DNA of 9,827 bases from Candidatus Zixiibacteriota bacterium (GTDB lineage: Bacteria; Zixibacteria; MSB-5A5; GN15; PGXB01). Both the position numbers and the translations under genes were made by a program. Under the pieces are notes generated by a model. That model worked only from the letters and a program-made list of their open reading frames with translations. It was not told the DNA's origin and did not search any database. Position 1 is the first letter of the stretch. Each line of letters starts with the position of its first letter. The stretch spans positions 1 through 9,827 of the forward strand of contig JAUVBC010000058.1 in assembly GCA_030591405.1 (NCBI GenBank), given 5' to 3'. Shown here in pieces: positions 1 to 6,280 of the stretch.

Positions 1-9
1 AGTTATAAG

Positions 10-36
10 AAAGCCGGGTTTTTCAACCCTGCCTTT
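10..36 (-). terminator. Rho-independent terminator of the 69-611 gene
   Basis: Read on the minus strand, this is a hairpin with a 5-bp GGGTT/AACCC core (16-20 with 25-29) closing a GAAA tetraloop. It continues through an imperfect GC/AT stem with one mismatch and one bulge, then CTTTCTT. It lies about 30 nt past the stop codon of the minus-strand gene. The U-tract is short and interrupted, so it may be weaker than the terminator at 718-748, with which it shares the arm AAGCCGGGT. Confidence 0.7.
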
Positions 37-68
37 ATTGTAATATTAAAGATATCCCAATTATAAAA

Positions 69-611
69 CTAAAAGGCGACAGTACTTATTAGGATATTTA
101 AATTGGTATGATCCAAATCAAGCGATCCAGATGATGTTTTCCCGAATGAAATATATGCACCGAATTGCCAGTGTCGGGAAAATTCAAAACCGCCGCCAAG
201 CAAAATTGCTAAGCCAGCATCAGTAGCATTTTCTCCATCGACCATATATCTGTATAGCCCAATACCTGCCGCCGTGAAAGCAGTTTTGCCAGTTTCGCCA
301 AAATAATGATACCACACAGCAGCGTCACAACCTTGCCCAACAGTTATGTCTTCATAATAGCCAGAGATTGCGTAGACGCTGACATTTCCCTCATAGACAA
401 TCATATTATAATCATCCCAGGCATGACCAATTAATAAGTGCGCGCCTACTCCAGATTTATTGTCTTCTAATGATCCAAGCGTAGTTTTAACTATTGGCGC
501 AAATCCAAGTCCGCCACCAAGAACAAATCCTTTGCGTTCACCATTAAATCCCCACGCCGATGACGCAAAGATTATCAACAGGATTGATAGAATTACTAGT
601 CTGAGTTTCAT
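69..611 (-). CDS. Small outer-membrane beta-barrel-like protein
   Basis: Predicted exported protein of 180 aa, function unknown. Residues 1-21 form a signal peptide: basic n-region MKLR, a hydrophobic core of Leu/Ile, and SSAWG before a likely cut near G21/F22. The rest has no long hydrophobic helix. It has alternating polar/hydrophobic stretches rich in Gly, Tyr, Phe and Trp, for example around residues 70-85, 97-106, 111-122 and 132-156. The last residue is Phe, as expected of a substrate for the outer-membrane assembly machinery. Length and pattern suit a barrel of about eight strands (OmpW/OmpX-like size), but I recognise no specific family. The start is set by GGAGG about 6 nt before the ATG on the minus strand. 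It has its own promoter (655-682) and terminator (10-36), so it looks monocistronic. The barrel assignment is inferred from composition. Confidence 0.8.
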   Translation of the reverse strand: MKLRLVILSILLIIFASSAWGFNGERKGFVLGGGLGFAPIVKTTLGSLEDNKSGVGAHLLIGHAWDDYNMIVYEGNVSVYAISGYYEDITVGQGCDAAVWYHYFGETGKTAFTAAGIGLYRYMVDGENATDAGLAILLGGGFEFSRHWQFGAYISFGKTSSGSLDLDHTNLNILISTVAF

Positions 612-654
612 AGTGCCTCCAGTAAAGATAGATTATTTATATTTGCAATAATAT

Positions 655-682
655 ATGATAGAAATTAAAATTGCATTGTCAA
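655..682 (-). promoter_or_regulatory. Sigma70-type promoter of the 69-611 gene
   Basis: On the minus strand a perfect -35 TTGACA (682-677) is followed by a 16-nt spacer and a -10 TATCAT (660-655, 5 of 6 consensus bases). The predicted start is near 648, giving a leader of about 37 nt that contains the GGAGG site. A short inverted repeat, TGCAAT (644-649) and ATTGCA (670-675), brackets the -10. It could be an operator or chance in A+T-rich DNA. Confidence 0.65.
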
Positions 683-717
683 TGAGGTAATGGGAAATAA
701 TAGATATAATTTGCATA

Positions 718-748
718 AAAAAGCCGGGTCATAAAGACCCGGCTTTTT
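718..748 (-). terminator. Strong hairpin terminator after the 765-1382 gene
   Basis: A perfect 13-bp stem (718-730 with 736-748) with a 5-nt loop: AAAAAGCCGGGTC / GACCCGGCTTTTT. It lies 17 nt past the stop of the minus-strand gene and ends in a T-run on that strand. It is symmetrical enough to act in both directions, but no plus-strand gene arrives here. It isolates the two minus-strand genes from each other. Confidence 0.9.
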
Positions 749-764
749 AAAATCAAGAATAATT

Positions 765-1382
765 CTAATAAATAAAGGTCGAAATACCGGCACCAAACCA
801 CATAGTTGTGCCTGTTACTGCTTCATCGGATTCAATTGGCTCTTTTGCTTTGAAACTATCCGAGGAAAATTTGAAGCCAAAATCAAGGGCAACTGTGTTA
901 GTAAGCATGTAATTAATACCGGCCATGCCACCAAATTGTGTGATACTCGTTTTGTAGGTTTCATCGCCCATCCAGGGGCCTTCCATCTTCATAGTACCCA
1001 TGTTGAAAAAGCCTTTGATGTATGGATATAAACCGCCCTTGGCTTCGGCTCGTGCATCGTCCATGTTGAAAAAGTATCCAACCATGGGACCAAAAGCCAA
1101 ACCATTAGTTTTATCATCGCCAGTAGTCTCACTCAGCATTTCAAATGAGGCGCCAATCATAATACTTGGGGCAATAAAATAGCCAAACTCAGGCATTATA
1201 CCAATAGTGGTTGTGGCATCATCACCAGTGGTACTCATAGCCTTATAATAATCGCCGCCCTGATTCATGAAATAGAGCGTTCCGCCCAGCATCATGCTGC
1301 CCTTGTCAACCGGACCGTCTGCGGCAAATGCCCCAATTGCAAATACCAGGATTAATAGTGTCGTTAACAAACCTTTCTTCAT
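765..1382 (-). CDS. Outer-membrane beta-barrel-like protein with signal peptide
   Basis: Predicted exported protein of 205 aa, function unknown. Residues 1-20 form a signal peptide (MKKGLLTTLLILVFAIGAFA, with the A-x-A cut motif at 18-20). The mature part has no hydrophobic helix. It shows repeated short glycine/aromatic strands with alternating hydrophobicity (around 31-36, 54-78, 92-100, 110-125, 142-155 and 159-171) and ends in FIY, an aromatic terminus typical of outer-membrane barrels. The open frame extends upstream, but I chose the ATG at 1382 because AAGGGAG lies 5 nt before it and the signal peptide starts right there. A second in-frame ATG at 1421 also has an AAGGA site 8 nt before it and would add an acidic 13-residue extension. 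It is followed by its own terminator at 718-748. Relationship to the neighbouring barrel gene is uncertain: both have KG...LGG after the signal peptide, but little else matches by eye. Confidence 0.8.
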   Translation of the reverse strand: MKKGLLTTLLILVFAIGAFAADGPVDKGSMMLGGTLYFMNQGGDYYKAMSTTGDDATTTIGIMPEFGYFIAPSIMIGASFEMLSETTGDDKTNGLAFGPMVGYFFNMDDARAEAKGGLYPYIKGFFNMGTMKMEGPWMGDETYKTSITQFGGMAGINYMLTNTVALDFGFKFSSDSFKAKEPIESDEAVTGTTMWFGAGISTFIY

Positions 1383-1454
1383 TTGTTCTCCCTTCTTTAG
1401 GTTTTCGTCCATGAAATCCATCCGAGGATTCCTTCTTTTCTTGCTATCGGCGAC

Positions 1455-1483
1455 AAATAAAAGTATTGTTGAATTCTTGTCAA
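1455..1483 (-). promoter_or_regulatory. Putative promoter of the 765-1382 gene
   Basis: On the minus strand a perfect -35 TTGACA (1483-1478) is followed, 15-17 nt on, by weak -10 candidates TTTTAT (1462-1457) or TTATTT (1460-1455). The transcript would start near 1449 and carry a leader of about 67 nt. The -35 lies inside the inverted repeat at 1466-1486, so repression by a bound protein is plausible. Confidence 0.45.
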
Positions 1484-1496
1484 CAAAAAACAATAC
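1463..1496. repeat. Overlapping inverted repeats, possible operator
   Basis: Two inverted repeats with different centres overlap here. One is TTGTTGA-N7-TCAACAA (1466-1472 and 1480-1486). The other is GTATTGTT-N18-AACAATAC (1463-1470 and 1489-1496). Both overlap the TTGACA of the minus-strand promoter. The first has the size and half-site spacing of a dimeric helix-turn-helix regulator site. The regulator is unknown and none is encoded in the window. Confidence 0.45.
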
Positions 1497-1526
1497 AATA
1501 TTTTAGAGTAATTTTGTAAAGCTACC

Positions 1527-1545
1527 CTTGATTGAAGAGAGATAA
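1527..1545 (+). repeat. Direct repeat, copy 1
   Basis: CTTGATTGAAGAGAGATAA. It matches copy 2 at 1725-1743 in 17 of 19 positions (mismatches at repeat positions 8 and 12), with starts 198 bp apart. It contains TTGATT, which could itself be a -35, but no good -10 lies 17 nt downstream (TAAATA at 1551-1556). Confidence 0.6.
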
Positions 1546-1724
1546 GATAATAAATAACAGGGAATTCGGGGTTCCGATTAAAAATTTATTGTTCAAAGTA
1601 GTAAGCCGACGAGATTAGCAGGCTATTTGACAATGTGACTGAAGAAGTTTATTGGCACCAAAAATCACATTAAAGACTATGATTCATCAGAATCAAAATA
1701 TTTATAAAATCTTATCAGGCAACT

Positions 1725-1743
1725 CTTGATTTAAGTGAGATAA
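1725..1743 (+). repeat. Direct repeat, copy 2, overlapping the operon promoter
   Basis: CTTGATTTAAGTGAGATAA, the second copy of the repeat at 1527-1545. Its TTGATT is the proposed -35 of the thiolase operon and it ends 49 nt before the thiolase start. The position suits a regulator-binding site or a duplicated promoter segment. Confidence 0.6.
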
Positions 1744-1754
1744 TTGCTTAGATT
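1726..1754 (+). promoter_or_regulatory. Putative promoter of the acyl-CoA operon
   Basis: TTGATT (1726-1731, 4 of 6 consensus bases), a 17-nt spacer, then TAGATT (1749-1754, 4 of 6). Transcription would start near 1761 and give a leader of about 32 nt containing the ACGGAGG ribosome site. Both hexamers are imperfect, so this is the best candidate rather than a clear promoter. It may rely on an activator, and the direct repeat at this spot would be the natural site. Confidence 0.35.
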
Positions 1755-1792
1755 ACTTGACTTTCTGGAATATAACAAAAACGGAGGACTAT

Positions 1793-2983
1793 ATGACAGA
1801 TATGAATCAGGCCTACATAGTATCAGCATGCCGAAGCGGTACCGGGAACTTTCTTGGCGGATTATCCAAATTCAGCGCCACTCAACTCGGTGCGATGGCT
1901 ATCAAAGAGGCTGTTAAGCGCTCTGGTGTAGATGTGGCAAAAATCGAAGAAGTGATTATGGGACAAGTTGTTCAGGCTGGTAGCGGACAGGCTCCGGCAC
2001 GTCAGGCCGCTATTCATGGCGGTATTCCGCCGCAAGTAGCGGCAATGACCATTAATAAAGTCTGCGGCTCTGGTCTTAAGGCTGTAATGCTGGCGGCTCA
2101 GTCTATCAAGGCTGGTGATCAGGATTGTATTGTTGCCGGTGGGATGGAATCGATGTCGGGGACGCCGTATGTTTTACATGGTGCCAAAGGCGGCTTGAAA
2201 TTTGGTGATAAAAAACTGCAGGATGCGATGATTCTTGATGGTCTCTGGTGCTCGTTCAATAATTGGCATATGGGCAGTGCCGCTGAATTGACCGGTAAAA
2301 AAGCGAATATCAGTCGCGAGGAGCAGGATGAATTTGCTTTTAACTCACATCAAAAAGCGGTGGCGGCGATTGAAGGCGGGAAATTTAAGGATGAAATATT
2401 TCCAGTAGAAATTCCTCAGCGTAAAGGTGACCCGGTTATTTTTGATAAAGATGAATGTCCGCGGCCAAAAATTTCAATTGAAGGTCTGGCCAGACTGAAA
2501 CCGGCTTTTGTAAAAGACGGAACCGTTACGGCTGGAAATTCTCCGGGACTCAATGATGGCACGTCGGCGACGGTAGTAGTCTCTGAGAAATTTATGAAGG
2601 AAAACAATCTGACACCGCTGGCTAAAATTATTGATTATTCCGTATCAGGAATCGAACCGGATATGATATTTTTTGCGCCGATTCTGGCTGTGCAAAAACT
2701 CTGCAAAAAAATGAATGTTGATATAAACCATTTTGATCTGATCGAAGCCAACGAGGCCTTTTCTGTTCAGGCTCTGGCCAATGGAAAAGAACTCGGCTGG
2801 GATTGGAATCGGGTTAATGTTAATGGTGGTGCGGTGGCGCTGGGACATCCGATTGGAGCTTCAGGTGCCCGGGTGCTGACAACATTGATTTATGCTCTCA
2901 AAGATCGTGGTTTGAAAAAAGGTTTGGCAACGCTTTGTCTGGGTGGTGGCAATGCCGTTGCGATGTCAATTGAATTGGTTTAA
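1793..2983 (+). CDS. Acetyl-CoA acetyltransferase (thiolase)
   Basis: Type II thiolase: reversible condensation of two acetyl-CoA to acetoacetyl-CoA, or thiolysis in the degradative direction; cytoplasmic. It has 396 aa, the normal family length. Catalytic residues are visible: nucleophile C91 in NKVCGSGLKA, H159 in HMG, N320 in NEAF, H352 in GHPIGASGAR, and acid/base C382 in CLGGGNA. The frame is open from a TTG at 1757, but the ATG at 1793 has GGAGG 5 nt upstream and matches the family N-terminus. It is first in an operon with 3-hydroxybutyryl-CoA dehydrogenase and two acyl-CoA dehydrogenases, so acetoacetyl-CoA is the likely substrate; a broader 3-ketoacyl-CoA range cannot be excluded. Oddities: the substrate-side loop usually written MGxGP reads MIFFAP (291-296), and the C-terminal GGGMG is GGGNA. 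Confidence 0.93.
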   Translation: MTDMNQAYIVSACRSGTGNFLGGLSKFSATQLGAMAIKEAVKRSGVDVAKIEEVIMGQVVQAGSGQAPARQAAIHGGIPPQVAAMTINKVCGSGLKAVMLAAQSIKAGDQDCIVAGGMESMSGTPYVLHGAKGGLKFGDKKLQDAMILDGLWCSFNNWHMGSAAELTGKKANISREEQDEFAFNSHQKAVAAIEGGKFKDEIFPVEIPQRKGDPVIFDKDECPRPKISIEGLARLKPAFVKDGTVTAGNSPGLNDGTSATVVVSEKFMKENNLTPLAKIIDYSVSGIEPDMIFFAPILAVQKLCKKMNVDINHFDLIEANEAFSVQALANGKELGWDWNRVNVNGGAVALGHPIGASGARVLTTLIYALKDRGLKKGLATLCLGGGNAVAMSIELV

Positions 2984-3008
2984 TTTTAATGGACTATGGA
3001 GTTAGGTG

Positions 3009-3866
3009 ATGCAGTTAAGTGACATAAAAAAGATTGCCGTTATTGGTTGCGGAACAATGGGAAATGGTATTGCCCATGTCGCGGCTCAAAACGGCTATGA
3101 AATTATTTTTGTTGATATCGATGAGAAATATCTTGAGAAGGCGATTGCTACTATCGGAAAAAACCTCGACCGGATGGTTAAAAAAGAAAAAATAACTGAA
3201 CAGGATAAAACCGATACGCTCAGTCGAATTACGACAACGACAGATCTAATGGCGGTTAAAGATTGTCAGCTTGTGATCGAGGCAATTGTTGAAAAATTGG
3301 ATATTAAATTGGGCCTGTTTGGCAAGCTCGATGAGATATGTCCACCCGATACTATTCTGGCGTCAAATACATCATCGTTGCCGATCACAAAATTGGCCAG
3401 CGGTACCAAAAGACCAGAAAAAGTTGTCGGGATGCATTTTATGAATCCGGTTCCGATGATGAAGCTGGTGGAGATGATTCGTGGTGTTGCCACCTCAGAT
3501 GCGACTTTTGATATTGCTATTGAGCTTGGCAAAAAGCTTGGTAAAATTCCGGTTCCATCTGAGGATTATCCCGGATTTATTGCCAATAGAGTATTGCTGC
3601 CGATGATCAATGAGGCGATTTTTGCGCTCTTTGAGGGTGTTGGTACTGCCGAGGATATCGATACTGTAATGAAACTTGGTATGGGGCACCCGATGGGTCC
3701 GCTGACTCTGGCCGATTTTATAGGTCTTGATGTTTGTCTTGATATTTTAAATGTTTTATTTGAAGGTTTGGGTGATCCCAAATACCGTCCCTGCCCGCTG
3801 CTTAAAAAGAAAGTGGAAGCAGGTTATCTGGGCCGCAAGTCCGGACACGGTTTCTTTAAATATTAA
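3009..3866 (+). CDS. hbd: 3-hydroxybutyryl-CoA dehydrogenase
   Basis: NAD-dependent, interconverts acetoacetyl-CoA and (S)-3-hydroxybutyryl-CoA; cytoplasmic. It has 285 aa, the full length of the stand-alone enzyme. The N-terminal Rossmann fold has GCGTMG at 13-18 and D36 at the end of strand 2, which favours NAD over NADP. Catalytic residues S122, H143, E155 and N193 keep exactly the spacing of the human mitochondrial enzyme (21, 12 and 38 residues apart). The C-terminal dimerisation domain includes GHPMGPLTLADFIGLD and ends in GYLGRKSGHGFFKY. GTG at 3006 and ATG at 3009 are adjacent possible starts; ATG is preferred because GGAG (2998-3001) then sits 7 nt upstream. It follows the thiolase by 25 nt, clearly in the same operon, and supplies the next step of the pathway. 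Confidence 0.94.
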   Translation: MQLSDIKKIAVIGCGTMGNGIAHVAAQNGYEIIFVDIDEKYLEKAIATIGKNLDRMVKKEKITEQDKTDTLSRITTTTDLMAVKDCQLVIEAIVEKLDIKLGLFGKLDEICPPDTILASNTSSLPITKLASGTKRPEKVVGMHFMNPVPMMKLVEMIRGVATSDATFDIAIELGKKLGKIPVPSEDYPGFIANRVLLPMINEAIFALFEGVGTAEDIDTVMKLGMGHPMGPLTLADFIGLDVCLDILNVLFEGLGDPKYRPCPLLKKKVEAGYLGRKSGHGFFKY

Positions 3867-3885
3867 TTTTTAAGGAGCTATATAC

Positions 3886-5031
3886 ATGGATTTTAATCTA
3901 AGCGAAGATCAGGAAATGATGCGTGAATCGGCAGAGGAGTTTGCGCAGAAACGACTTTTCCCGATAGCTGAAGAACTAGACGAAAAAGGTGAGACACCTC
4001 CCGAATTATTAAAGGAAATTGGTGAGCTTGGCTATCTGGGATTAATGGCTCCGGAAGAATTTGGCGGTTTGGGTACCGATACCCTAAGTTACGCTCTGGT
4101 TATCGAAGAGATTTCGAAAGCCTGCGCCGGTATTTCTATTGCCATTTCGGTTCATAATTCTTTGGTGATAAAAGCGATTGAAAAATACGGTACCGATGCT
4201 CAAAAACAGGAATACTTGCCTAAACTGGCAGCCGGAGAAATAATAGGCGCTTATAGTTTATCAGAACCAAATTCTGGAACCGATGCCGGTTCAATTTCGT
4301 GCCAGGCGGTAGCTGATGGCGATAATTATATTTTTAACGGCACTAAAAGCTGGGTTTCGACAGCGAGTCACGCCGGAATATTTATTGTTTTTGCCCTGAG
4401 TGACCCATCATTAGGTCCCAAAGGAATTTCCGCTTTTATTGTTCACAAAGATACTGATGGTATGTCAATTGGTGCCAATGAAAAGAAGATGGGGATGAAA
4501 TGTTCCGATACGCGTGAACTCTCTTTTATGGATGCCAAGGTGCCAAAGGCAAATCTTCTTGGCACTGAAAACAAAGGGTTCAATATTGCTCTCTCGCTTC
4601 TTGATAACGGCCGCATCGGCATTGCCGCTCAGTCGTTAGGTATTGCGCAATCAGCTTTTAACGAAGCGCTGAAATATTCCAAAGAGCGGAAACAGTTTGG
4701 CAAACCGCTCGCCGCGTTTCAGGCGATTCAGTTTAAGCTGGCTGATATGGCGACCAAAATTGACGCCGCTCGGTTAATGGTTTATCGTGCCGCCGTTTTA
4801 AAGGACCTTGAAGAACGGAAATATTCCCGGCAGATCTCAATGGCAAAACTTTATGCGTCTGAGGTCGCAAATTTTGTTGCCAATGAGGCAGTGCAGATTC
4901 ATGGCGGTTACGGCTATGTCAAGGAATATCCGGTTGAACGGTATTTCCGCGATGCCCGGGTCACTGAGATCTATGAAGGAACATCCGAGGCGCAGAGGAT
5001 GGTTATCTCGCGCGACCTGCTGAAGGATTAA
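3886..5031 (+). CDS. Acyl-CoA dehydrogenase, short-chain/butyryl-CoA type
   Basis: FAD-dependent alpha,beta-dehydrogenation of a short-chain acyl-CoA, with electrons passing to electron-transfer flavoprotein; cytoplasmic. It has 381 aa, the usual length. Order: N-terminal helical domain (1-120), middle beta domain with the flavin signature SLSEPNSGTDAGS (124-136) and WVSTAS (156-161), then the C-terminal helical domain with RKQFGKPL and QIHGGYGYVKEYPVERYFRD. The catalytic base is E364 in IYEGTSE, in the position used by short/medium-chain enzymes. Overall it closely resembles butyryl-CoA dehydrogenases. AGGAG lies 8 nt before the ATG. It is third in the operon, 19 nt after the hydroxybutyryl-CoA dehydrogenase, and carries the ribosome site (AAGGA, 5023-5027) for the next gene within its own last codons. 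Exact chain length or direction cannot be read from sequence. Confidence 0.93.
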   Translation: MDFNLSEDQEMMRESAEEFAQKRLFPIAEELDEKGETPPELLKEIGELGYLGLMAPEEFGGLGTDTLSYALVIEEISKACAGISIAISVHNSLVIKAIEKYGTDAQKQEYLPKLAAGEIIGAYSLSEPNSGTDAGSISCQAVADGDNYIFNGTKSWVSTASHAGIFIVFALSDPSLGPKGISAFIVHKDTDGMSIGANEKKMGMKCSDTRELSFMDAKVPKANLLGTENKGFNIALSLLDNGRIGIAAQSLGIAQSAFNEALKYSKERKQFGKPLAAFQAIQFKLADMATKIDAARLMVYRAAVLKDLEERKYSRQISMAKLYASEVANFVANEAVQIHGGYGYVKEYPVERYFRDARVTEIYEGTSEAQRMVISRDLLKD

Positions 5032-5033
5032 CT

Positions 5034-6182
5034 ATGGATTATGACATAAAATACAAAGACTTCAGAATGGAAGTCCGTGATTACATTGAGAAAAATATTG
5101 GTCCGCATGCTGTCGCTATTGACCGCGATCAGTATTATTCAAAAGATGTTCATAAGGCTGTTAATGATAAAGGCTGGTGGGGAAGTACTATCTCCAAAGA
5201 TTATGGCGGTTTAGGACTCTCGATGATGGAGTATGCTATAATTGTCGAGGAGATATCGCGTGTCTGCGGTTCGACCGGTTTGACTTTTGCCGCGCATAAT
5301 TCACTCGGCACCTGGCCGATAAGTAATTTTGGTTCCGAAGAGCAGAAGCAAAAATATCTTCCTCCGGCAGCGGAGAAAGGGAGTCTGATTGCTTTTGGTC
5401 TGACCGAACCGGATGCCGGTTCTGACGCCGGTGGTACCAAAAGCAAGGCCGAGAAAAACGGCGAAAATTATCTTGTTAATGGCACCAAATGCTGGATCAC
5501 ATCAGCCAATGTCTGCGATTATTCTATCATCACGGCGTTAACTGATGTTGCTGCTGGAGTGCATGGGATCTCATCGTTTGTTATCGAAAAAGGTATGGAA
5601 GGTTTCTCCGCTGGCAAAAAAGAAAATAAGATGGGCTGTCGCGGTTCTAATACCGCCTTTATGCATTTTGACGATATGAAACTTCCGGCCTGGCATCTTC
5701 TTGGAAAAGAGGGCGAGGGGTTCAAGCAGTTTATGAAAACACTTGACGGCGGAAGAATTTCAATCGGAGCGATGGGTCTTGGCATTGCGCAGGCTGCGTT
5801 GGAGTTGGCGGTGAAATATTCTGAGAGCCGGACACAATTTGGGAAACCGATTTCGGCCAATCAGGCGATTCAGTTTAAGCTGGCCGATATGGCGACACAG
5901 ATTGAAACGGCCCGGCTACTGATCTATAAAACCTCCTGGCTGAAAGATAACAATATTCCATATTCCAAATATTCGGCGATGTGTAAATTATACTGCTCCG
6001 AAGTTTCGCATTTCTGCACATATGAGGCGATTCAGATTCTTGGCGCCGCCGGTTTATCAGAAGAATATCCTGCAGAACGATATTATCGGGATATGAAACT
6101 GTGTGAGATCGGCGAGGGGACATCGGAGATTCAGCGAATCGTTATCTCTCGTGAGGTGATCAAAGAGATGAAAGAGGTCTGA
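5034..6182 (+). CDS. Second acyl-CoA dehydrogenase, divergent paralogue
   Basis: 382 aa, all three acyl-CoA dehydrogenase domains present. Flavin signature GLTEPDAGSDAGG (122-134), WITSAN (154-159), and the catalytic base E361 in EIGEGTSEIQR, aligned with E364 of the upstream paralogue, so it is probably active. It differs where the family has QIHGGYGY: here QILGAAGL (334-341), next to the flavin/active-site segment. It also has several cysteines (C316, C321 and C328 among them) absent from its neighbour. It begins 2 nt after the previous stop, with its SD inside that gene, so translation is likely coupled. The pair may be two enzymes of different substrate range or a heteromeric enzyme. Its true substrate is unknown; butyryl-, isobutyryl-, isovaleryl- or glutaryl-type are all open. 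It is last in the operon, before the terminator at 6205-6238. Confidence 0.9.
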   Translation: MDYDIKYKDFRMEVRDYIEKNIGPHAVAIDRDQYYSKDVHKAVNDKGWWGSTISKDYGGLGLSMMEYAIIVEEISRVCGSTGLTFAAHNSLGTWPISNFGSEEQKQKYLPPAAEKGSLIAFGLTEPDAGSDAGGTKSKAEKNGENYLVNGTKCWITSANVCDYSIITALTDVAAGVHGISSFVIEKGMEGFSAGKKENKMGCRGSNTAFMHFDDMKLPAWHLLGKEGEGFKQFMKTLDGGRISIGAMGLGIAQAALELAVKYSESRTQFGKPISANQAIQFKLADMATQIETARLLIYKTSWLKDNNIPYSKYSAMCKLYCSEVSHFCTYEAIQILGAAGLSEEYPAERYYRDMKLCEIGEGTSEIQRIVISREVIKEMKEV

Positions 6183-6204
6183 CCGAAATATTTATAGAAT
6201 AATT

Positions 6205-6238
6205 AAAAACTGTGGCTTGTATTTGCCGCAGTTTTTTT
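6205..6238 (+). terminator. Rho-independent terminator of the acyl-CoA operon
   Basis: A 12-bp stem, AAAAACTGTGGC (6205-6216) with GCCGCAGTTTTT (6225-6236), with one G-U pair and an 8-nt loop, running into seven T. It is 22 nt past the stop of the second acyl-CoA dehydrogenase and separates that operon from rpiB. Confidence 0.92.
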
Positions 6239-6280
6239 ATATTTATGATTGTTGATAAGATATAAACCAGAAGGTGAGAT

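Larger units (their letters stand above)
1497..1792. other. Divergent intergenic control region
   Basis: About 300 nt of A+T-rich DNA between the minus-strand barrel gene and the acyl-CoA operon. I see no convincing small gene or RNA gene. It holds two copies of a 19-nt direct repeat (1527-1545 and 1725-1743), a short inverted repeat TGATTC-ATCA-GAATCA (1680-1695), and a likely plus-strand promoter overlapping the second direct repeat. The stretch 1561-1575 (GGAA-N7-TTCC) is a weak dyad with no clear role. Confidence 0.6.

Noticed and set aside
1294..1506. Plus-strand open frame opposite the start of the barrel gene
   Set aside because: It is antisense to the signal peptide region, and its hydrophobic look is a mirror effect of that region.
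1757..1792. TTG start extending the thiolase by 12 codons
   Set aside because: No ribosome site precedes it, and the ATG at 1793 has GGAGG at ideal spacing and fits the family N-terminus.
5519..5860. Minus-strand open frame of 113 codons opposite the second acyl-CoA dehydrogenase
   Set aside because: Antisense shadow of a clear enzyme gene, with no recognisable domain or ribosome site worth reporting.
6261..6266. TATAAA as -10 for rpiB
   Set aside because: Its start site would fall within the ribosome-binding site, and no -35 is present at proper distance.
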